Source: Candidatus Delongbacteria bacterium | Lineage (GTDB): Bacteria; CAIWAD01 | DNA length: 20,954 bases | Reading direction: 5' to 3' | Assembly: GCA_020634015.1 (NCBI GenBank) | Contig: JACKCN010000014.1 | Coordinates: forward strand, 1 to 20,954 | Shown here: in pieces, positions 16,040 to 20,954 of the stretch | Layout: each line of letters opens with the position of its first letter | How positions within the stretch are numbered: the stretch's first letter is position 1 | Position numbers and translations under genes: made by a program | Notes under the pieces: generated by a model | Seen by the model: the letters and a program-made list of their open reading frames with translations, nothing else | Told to the model about the DNA's origin: nothing | Databases searched by the model: none

Positions 16040-17280
16040 TCCAGCAACCAGCCGTAGCAAGGGTGCCCGTCCAGAGTCTTGCCCTGGTTGAGGAAACGGT
16101 CGCCCTTGGTGGGCAGCACCGGCTCGAGTGCATCACGCCGGTTGCGGGCCTGAGCCTTGGCCCCGGGGTCGGTGACCTGGCTGTAGTAGTTGGCGGCCAG
16201 TTCGTAGGCCAGCTTGTCATAGAACTTGAGCGGTCCGTCGGAGCACTCGTCCACGCTGGCTTCGGCCACCTGGGCCAGCAGGATCAGGCCCTTGCCGCCG
16301 GGAGCCTTGGCCCGGGCCTTGCTGCCCCAGCTGCGCGCGACCTTGAGCTGGCGCAGTTCGAGATACAGATTGCCGATGCGGACCATCGTGTCCTCGTCGC
16401 CTCCCTTGAGCGTGTCCAGGGTCTTGAGCGCGGAGATGGCGCCGTTGATGTCATCCAGTTCGATCAGGCAGTCGGCCAGACTCTTGAAGACCTGCTCGTT
16501 CTCGGGCTGCTCCTGGCTGAGGCCTTCCAGCAGGACGCGTGCCTTCTGGTAGGTCTCGGTGCTGGCGAAATCCACATAGGCCCGGGCCAGTTCCAGCCGG
16601 GCGCGAGTATTGGTGGGGTCTGCGGCGACCTGCTCCTCGAGTGAGACGATGATGTCACCCGTGCTGAAGTTGCGCTTGGTGATCCGGGTCTTCTCTTCCA
16701 GATAGGATGTCTCGTCGGGATTGAGCGCGATCAGGGTGTCCAGCACGTCCAGCACGGCCTTCCAGTCCTCGGCCTCTCCGCTGTCCGAGGCCTTGGCCGC
16801 GAGCATGGTCTTGATCGACTTCCACGAGTTCTCGTCGTCGGGCTTCAGCTTCACGGCTTCGCGGTACTCGGCCAGAGCCTTGGCATCCATGTTGGCGTTC
16901 TCGTAAAGTCTGGCCAACGACACGCGCTCGTAATGTTCCTCGGGGCGCTTGGAAACGGCCAGCTCCATCACCAGCAGGGCCGAGTCGGGCATGGACAGCT
17001 GACTGTAACACAGCGACCAGTACTTGAGGTGGGCTGCCTTTTCCAGGTCCTGGTCCAGACTGAAGACCTTGGTATAGTTGTTGGCCGCATCACGGTAGGC
17101 GCCTTGTTTCTTGTACTCGGTGGCGAAGCTCAGCGCCATGTCGCGCTCCTGCTCCCGGGCGGCCTTTTCCGCGGCGTTGAGTTCCTTCTTGGTGGGCTCG
17201 GTGTCCACCGGAGTCTGGTAGGCGGAATTGCAGGCGGCCAGCAGAAAGGCCAGCGCGAGTGACAGAAAAACCTTGTTCAT
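16036..17280 (-). CDS. TPR-repeat lipoprotein
   Basis: This encodes 414 residues. The N-terminus is a lipoprotein signal with lipobox L14-A-A-C17. A charged, coiled segment (about 28-50) follows, then helical pairs of tetratricopeptide type from about 50 to 330, such as GAYRDAANNYTKVFSLDQD, RLYENANMDAKALAEYREAVKLKPDD and RARLELARAYVDFASTETYQKARVLLEGL. The start has AAGG about 10 nt upstream. It is probably a periplasm-facing, membrane-anchored scaffold. Its order after a barrel protein and another lipoprotein suggests an envelope role, but its partner is not identifiable. The stop overlaps the rpiB start. Confidence 0.9.
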   Translation of the reverse strand: MNKVFLSLALAFLLAACNSAYQTPVDTEPTKKELNAAEKAAREQERDMALSFATEYKKQGAYRDAANNYTKVFSLDQDLEKAAHLKYWSLCYSQLSMPDSALLVMELAVSKRPEEHYERVSLARLYENANMDAKALAEYREAVKLKPDDENSWKSIKTMLAAKASDSGEAEDWKAVLDVLDTLIALNPDETSYLEEKTRITKRNFSTGDIIVSLEEQVAADPTNTRARLELARAYVDFASTETYQKARVLLEGLSQEQPENEQVFKSLADCLIELDDINGAISALKTLDTLKGGDEDTMVRIGNLYLELRQLKVARSWGSKARAKAPGGKGLILLAQVAEASVDECSDGPLKFYDKLAYELAANYYSQVTDPGAKAQARNRRDALEPVLPTKGDRFLNQGKTLDGHPCYGWLLE

Positions 17281-17325
17281 TGGAAAAGCACCTTCAATTG
17301 ACAGATGAGAAGCTTGATCACCGGA

Positions 17326-18588
17326 TCAGCGGTTGTAGACGGGACGCCGGAACCACAGGTCGCTGCCCGCGAAACTCGCGTGCAGGCGCCAGCCCTGTTC
17401 TTCCAGCCCCAGCCCGGCCTTGTCGCCGCTGAGAGTGTATTCGAATCCCAGGTCCATCCAACCCAGCCGGTCGCGGGTCGGGATGCTGCAGCCCGCACCG
17501 AGGGACAGCAGGTTGACGTCCTTGTACTCGTCGGCCCCGCCCAGCAGGGCCGCCTTGTTGTACGCCAGATAGCCCTGCTCGAAACGCAGGCCCGTGCGCC
17601 AGTCCCACTTGCGATACCAGGCCAGGGTGAAATCATCCTCGTGCAGACGTTCCACGCCCAGGGCCAGGCTCAGGGCGCTGTCCTGACGGCGGGCCAGACT
17701 GAGATCGGCGGCGCTGTTGCCCGCAAGTTGCGTGGAGCTCCAGTCGCTCCAGCTCAGATCGGCCAGCCAGCGTATCGTGTTCTGGCGCAGGGCGGCACCC
17801 AGATCGATGGTCAGTGGCACGTTCACATGGCCCAGAGCCTGACGGCTGTCGTCGTTGTTGGAGGCGCTCTCGCGGTCCAGGCTCAGGCGGGCGCGGGTGG
17901 GCAGATTTCCGGCAAGGCCCAGACCCAGCTCGGGAGTGGGCTGCCAGAGAGCGCCCAGACGCAGACTGGGCCCGACCATGCCCAGACGATAGTTGGTGCG
18001 CACATCGAAGGGCGGCGCCACCTGCACGTGATACAGCGAATACTCCTGGCGCAGGCTGCCGAAGATCAAGCCGGTTTCCAGTCCCACCTTGAGATTCTGC
18101 GCGGGCCAGTCCCGCGCGAAGGTCACCGTGGCCAGCGAGAAGCCGCCACTGCCCTTGAGGAATTCGTAATACTCCTCGCCTTCGCTGTTGCTGTCGTGGT
18201 TGCGCAGGCTGAAGTCCATCCGGCTCCAGGGGCGCAACCCCAGCGATGCGGAGACGCGATTCCAGGTGAGCGGGAAGGACAGATAGAACTGGTCGAAACT
18301 GCCGGTGACATCACTGGTGCTGGTCGTGTTGTCGATTGCGGTCAGCCCGCGCGCGCCCAGTCCCAGCTGGATGCGCGTGAGACGTCCACCGCTGACGGCG
18401 GCGGGATTGCGCAGGGGAATGCGCAGGCTGTCGCTGATGGCCAGACCGGTGCCTCCGCGACCGGCGTCGGCGGCATTTGCCGTCCACTCAAGCTGGCCCC
18501 AGCCACCACGGCTGAGGGGCCCGGCAGACGCGGACAGGGACAGCAGCAGGACCGCCAGCAGGCCGCCGCGCAGGGTATACGGGATCAT
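17326..18588 (-). CDS. Outer-membrane beta-barrel protein, FadL/PorV-like
   Basis: This encodes 420 residues from the ATG at 18588, which overlaps the preceding stop as ATGA; the open frame extends upstream only through the neighbouring gene. The signal peptide runs to about residue 22 (LLLSLSASA). The mature start has the ADAGRGGTGLAISDS...RNPAAVSGG signature, similar to the 'GxGGAxxA...NPA' opening of OmpP1/FadL and PorV-type barrels. Alternating hydrophobic strands with short turns continue to the end (FRRPVYNR). The barrel class is an inference from this pattern. It may be a channel or an outer-membrane partner of the lipoprotein encoded immediately upstream. If this organism runs a T9SS, a PorV-like shuttle role is conceivable but unproven. 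Confidence 0.85.
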   Translation of the reverse strand: MIPYTLRGGLLAVLLLSLSASAGPLSRGGWGQLEWTANAADAGRGGTGLAISDSLRIPLRNPAAVSGGRLTRIQLGLGARGLTAIDNTTSTSDVTGSFDQFYLSFPLTWNRVSASLGLRPWSRMDFSLRNHDSNSEGEEYYEFLKGSGGFSLATVTFARDWPAQNLKVGLETGLIFGSLRQEYSLYHVQVAPPFDVRTNYRLGMVGPSLRLGALWQPTPELGLGLAGNLPTRARLSLDRESASNNDDSRQALGHVNVPLTIDLGAALRQNTIRWLADLSWSDWSSTQLAGNSAADLSLARRQDSALSLALGVERLHEDDFTLAWYRKWDWRTGLRFEQGYLAYNKAALLGGADEYKDVNLLSLGAGCSIPTRDRLGWMDLGFEYTLSGDKAGLGLEEQGWRLHASFAGSDLWFRRPVYNR

Positions 18589-19970
18589 TGCTGCCCCCAG
18601 GGCTCGGGCGACTCGGTCCATTTGTAGACCAGACGCGGTTTCAGCGAGTCCGCCAGGGCGGGATCGACCAGCAGCAGCTTGCGCAGTTCCAGATCTCCGG
18701 GATAGAAGCGCAGGGCCACGGTCATGCTGTCGTCCGGCGAGAAGTCGTTGCGCCCGGTCCAGAAGTGCACCAGCATGTTGACCACGCTGAATTCGAGCTG
18801 GCTGCTGTCGGCATCGACGGTCTCGGCCGAGTAACGGTTGTACTGGAAGGCGGCGGAATTGAGATCGACTCCATCCGCGGGAAAGTCCGACATGCCGTAG
18901 AGGTAGACCGTGCCCCCGTCGGCGTTGAAGCTCTGCTCGAGAATCGGCAGCCGCAGATAGGCCTTCAGCAGCGAGGTCGTGGTGGGATCGAGCACCACAT
19001 CGCCGTCCATCGGTCTGAAGGGCGGCAGCCGCAGCAGGACCTGCAGCGAGGGGCCCGAGGAAATGCTGAGACCCGTGGTGCTGCCCGCATCCTGGAACAC
19101 GGTGTTCTGCCAGGCACTGACCTGGAAGGCCCAGGTGGTGGAATCCTGGACGCCCAGTTCCGGGTCGTCCACATAATAGTGCTGGTAGTACAGGCGATAG
19201 CCGGGTTTGAGGATGCTGTCCCAGCCGTATCCCAGAAACGCCAGCATGCCCTGCTCATCGTCGGGCATGCTCAGCAGCAGCGTGCGACGCCAGCGCTGGG
19301 GATTGCTGTTGGGCACGGGGCTGGCCAGGCTGTCGCTGGTGAACCACCACTCGTGTCCTTCGAGGCTGCGGAAACTGCGGATGCCTTCGGCGGGGTCGGA
19401 ATTCAGACTGCCGTTGAGGTCGCCCCAGAACATCTCGTTCTGATGGAAGGTGGTGCGCAGGCTGTCCAGCACCGTGGGTGAGGCTCCATTGCCATAGAGC
19501 ACGTCCCAGTAGAGCGAGTCCTGGACCTCCGTGCCATCGGGAGGATCCTGGATCAGCAACAGGTCCAGTGCCAGTTCCTGGACGACTCCGTCTTCCCAGG
19601 AGGGGCCGAAGATCACGCGGCTGCTGTCCCGGTCCATGCGCAATGACAGGTAGACGCTGTCGATGCTGACCGTGTCGGGAATCAGGGCGATGGACTCGGG
19701 GAGCTGGTACTCGATGTGCACCACCATCCGGGATTCCAGCCCCTGGGCTTCGAGCCGCCCCACGAACTGCAGGTCGGAGAACTTCATCTGCTGATCGGCC
19801 TGGAACACCGCGGCGCGGGTCACCAGCAGGCTGTCCCACTGTCCGTCGGGATTGCCGCCGGGCAGCCCTCCCACCGAGCCCACTTCTTCGTCGCAGGCGG
19901 AAAACAGCAGCATCAACAGTAGCAGGCAGCAGGCTGGTCCAGCCAGCGAATGCCGCGATCGGTCGGTCAT
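18585..19970 (-). CDS. Lipoprotein of unknown function (DNRLRE/DUF4270-like character)
   Basis: This encodes 461 residues. The start at 19970 is used because it begins a lipoprotein signal (hydrophobic 16-23, lipobox F-S-A-C26); the upstream part of the frame reads as non-coding leader. The mature protein has a Gly-rich linker (28-38) and then all-beta sequence. Features such as SIDSVYLSLRMD, W-D-V-L and W-x-F strands, and a final KPRLVYKW resemble the closing strand of DNRLRE-type or DUF4270-type surface lipoproteins. This is a weak pattern match, and I do not assign a function. It is the first gene of the six-gene operon and overlaps the barrel gene by ATGA, so the two products probably work together. 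Confidence 0.86.
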   Translation of the reverse strand: MTDRSRHSLAGPACCLLLLMLLFSACDEEVGSVGGLPGGNPDGQWDSLLVTRAAVFQADQQMKFSDLQFVGRLEAQGLESRMVVHIEYQLPESIALIPDTVSIDSVYLSLRMDRDSSRVIFGPSWEDGVVQELALDLLLIQDPPDGTEVQDSLYWDVLYGNGASPTVLDSLRTTFHQNEMFWGDLNGSLNSDPAEGIRSFRSLEGHEWWFTSDSLASPVPNSNPQRWRRTLLLSMPDDEQGMLAFLGYGWDSILKPGYRLYYQHYYVDDPELGVQDSTTWAFQVSAWQNTVFQDAGSTTGLSISSGPSLQVLLRLPPFRPMDGDVVLDPTTTSLLKAYLRLPILEQSFNADGGTVYLYGMSDFPADGVDLNSAAFQYNRYSAETVDADSSQLEFSVVNMLVHFWTGRNDFSPDDSMTVALRFYPGDLELRKLLLVDPALADSLKPRLVYKWTESPEPWGQQ

Positions 19971-20172
19971 GGGCAGTTCCAAGATGGTGCGCAGTGCGGC
20001 AGGGGCCCGCCCGTGCGAATGGATGAAGCGGGGCTCCCGGGCAATGCGGCTGTGGGTCGTCAGCAGCCTGAACCGCCATTGCGGCTGGTCCGACAGACTC
20101 CTAGCGGTTGGGGGCCGCGTTCGTTCCCGCCCGATTCGGCATTCGGTGGACGCGAGACCCCGTCGAAGCCGG

Positions 20173-20180
20173 CAAATATA
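20173..20180 (-). promoter_or_regulatory. TATATTTG promoter element for the lipoprotein-nrdR operon
   Basis: On the minus strand the sequence CCCCTATATTTGCC contains TATATTTG, matching the TAnnTTTG -7 element known for Bacteroidetes-type housekeeping sigma factors. It is the only clearly AT-rich patch in this GC-rich intergenic region, and it lies just downstream of a terminator. The start of transcription would fall near 20165. A matching -33 element is not obvious. Confidence 0.5.
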
Positions 20181-20234
20181 GGGGATTTCATGGCCCCCCG
20201 GAACCGCCTGCCGGGAAACCTTGCAAGCCACGGG

Positions 20235-20281
20235 AAAAAGAGCCCGCGCCCCATGGCAGGGTCAGCAGCCATGGGGCGCAG
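20235..20281 (-). terminator. Strong intrinsic terminator (minus strand)
   Basis: A perfect 12-bp stem pairs 20268-20279 with 20246-20257 around a 10-nt loop, and is followed on the minus strand by GGGCTC and five T residues (20235-20239). It lies about 80 nt downstream of the stop at 20358, which implies a transcribed unit there. Confidence 0.72.
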
Positions 20282-20357
20282 TGTGTGCAGCCGGAAGACC
20301 GCTGGCACGCTGATTGTCCGGAACGAATGCCCCCCCAGGTACCCGCCCCGGCACGGC

Positions 20358-20564
20358 TCAGCTGGCCAGGTCCTCCGGGTTCGCATCCAGGTGATCCTGC
20401 ATCAGGCTGAGCTGGATCCGGACCAGGTCCAGCTCGGCTTCCATCTGGTCGCACCAAGCCAGCAGGCGCGCCTGCATCTGGTGGCGGGTCTCCGGCAGCG
20501 CCTGTGCGCCCCCCGTTTGCCGGCCCCTCCGGTGGATCCCTGAAGTCCAGACTCTGCTCTCCAT
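20358..20564 (-). CDS. Possible small coiled-coil protein
   Basis: This encodes 68 residues from the ATG at 20564, which is preceded by AGGGGGTG at good spacing. The N-terminal third is polar and Arg/Gly-rich. Residues about 28-60 (MQARLLAWCDQMEAELDLVRIQLSLMQDHL) form an amphipathic helix with a heptad-like pattern, followed by an acidic tail. The frame stays open further upstream, with other starts at 20600 and 20747, but that part looks non-coding. A convincing terminator downstream supports transcription. I recognise no family. It could also be chance. Confidence 0.42.
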   Translation of the reverse strand: MESRVWTSGIHRRGRQTGGAQALPETRHQMQARLLAWCDQMEAELDLVRIQLSLMQDHLDANPEDLAS

Positions 20565-20954
20565 CTCGCACCCCCTTGTTTCCCGCCCGCGGTCGTCCAT
20601 CGTTTCCGTTCCCGACGGTCGCCGCCGGTCCCGCCAGGGCTCTTCCCCTTGGCTCGCGCTCAAGATGGCCCCATTTCCGGCAGCCGGGGGTGCCCCGTGG
20701 CACCTCCCTGAATGAGCCACGACACGGCTGGCTGTGGCCTGGCGCACTCCCGGCTTTGCGCCTCGCGGATTCGCCGTGCCGGGCCAACATCGGGGCTCCG
20801 CATGAGCGGGTTGTCAGGTTGGCGCAAGATCCGGGCAGGGCGGGACGTCGCTCCTCCTCCCCTTCGGTCCTGGGGTTGTGCCATGGGAATGATTCTGGGC
20901 GAATGGTCTGCTCATCTCGTGCTCGGCCGGGCGAGGGCCCCCTTTGCGGGGGAG
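20565..20954. other. Right-edge region without a clear gene
   Basis: Nothing firm is seen. There is a GGTGCC/GGCACC hairpin at 20689-20704 and a CCCCC/GGGGG hairpin beginning at about 20938 that runs to the window edge. A frame starting at ATG 20883 is open to the edge, but only 24 codons are visible. The region is probably intergenic and contains the promoter of the small gene at 20358-20564. Confidence 0.4.

Larger units (their letters stand above)
19971..20357. other. Intergenic region with operon promoter and upstream terminator
   Basis: About 390 bases without a supported gene. It holds the terminator at 20235-20281 of the minus-strand transcript coming from the right, then a TATATTTG element at 20173-20180 and a leader of about 195 nt before the lipoprotein start. 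The open frame running through it in the lipoprotein frame shows no plausible protein sequence. Confidence 0.6.

Noticed and set aside
20883..20954. Start of a plus-strand gene running off the right edge
   Set aside because: Only 24 codons are visible, the ribosome site is weak and there is no recognisable sequence. It overlaps a CCCCC/GGGGG hairpin.

Overview
The window is GC-rich and most of it is transcribed from the minus strand. It looks like a chromosomal segment from a diderm bacterium of the FCB group (Fibrobacteres/Chlorobi/Bacteroidetes and related candidate phyla). The reasons are two exported proteins ending in a Por/T9SS-type C-terminal sorting domain (NPFNP...QTRK.LLL), lipoproteins and an outer-membrane barrel, and a TATATTTG promoter element of the TAnnTTTG type. 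I cannot name the genus.

Layout, left to right. 1-712 has no convincing gene but carries copies of a dispersed repeat. 713-1438 (+) encodes a small secreted protein with a sorting domain. 1439-2086 holds its terminator, an inverted copy of the repeat and two further hairpins. 2087-4609 (-) encodes a large secreted parallel beta-helix protein, also with a sorting domain. 4889-7744 (-) is uvrA. 7854-13527 (-) is a tightly coupled operon, rnfC-rnfD-rnfE-like-rnfA-rnfB-hemW, written in transcription order. 13748-19970 (-) is a second operon in the order lipoprotein, outer-membrane barrel, TPR lipoprotein, rpiB, glyA, nrdR, with several ATGA stop/start overlaps. 20358-20564 (-) is a possible small coiled-coil protein followed by a good intrinsic terminator. 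20565-20954 shows no clear gene.

The most interesting item is the Rnf-like operon. It is recognisable as an ion-translocating ferredoxin oxidoreductase relative: RnfC and RnfB keep their ferredoxin clusters, and RnfD and RnfA keep their membrane topology. Yet the membrane and flavin parts have lost, as far as I can read, the residues that carry electrons in the known complex. RnfC lacks the glycine-rich GGAGFP loop and reads NAAETEL where NAAECEP is expected. RnfD has no SGAT flavin-attachment motif. The RnfA/E-like proteins lack the paired GxCP and NC cysteines of the intramembrane 2Fe-2S site. RnfG is absent. RnfB has lost its N-terminal Fe-S domain and gained extra C-terminal ferredoxin modules. 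All frames are intact and translationally coupled, so this looks like a divergent, maintained complex rather than a decaying one.

The second operon combines one-carbon and pentose metabolism (glyA, rpiB) and ribonucleotide reductase control (nrdR) with envelope proteins of unknown role. The gene at 713-1438 is flanked by an inverted pair of repeats of about 180 bp, and a third partial copy sits at the window edge.
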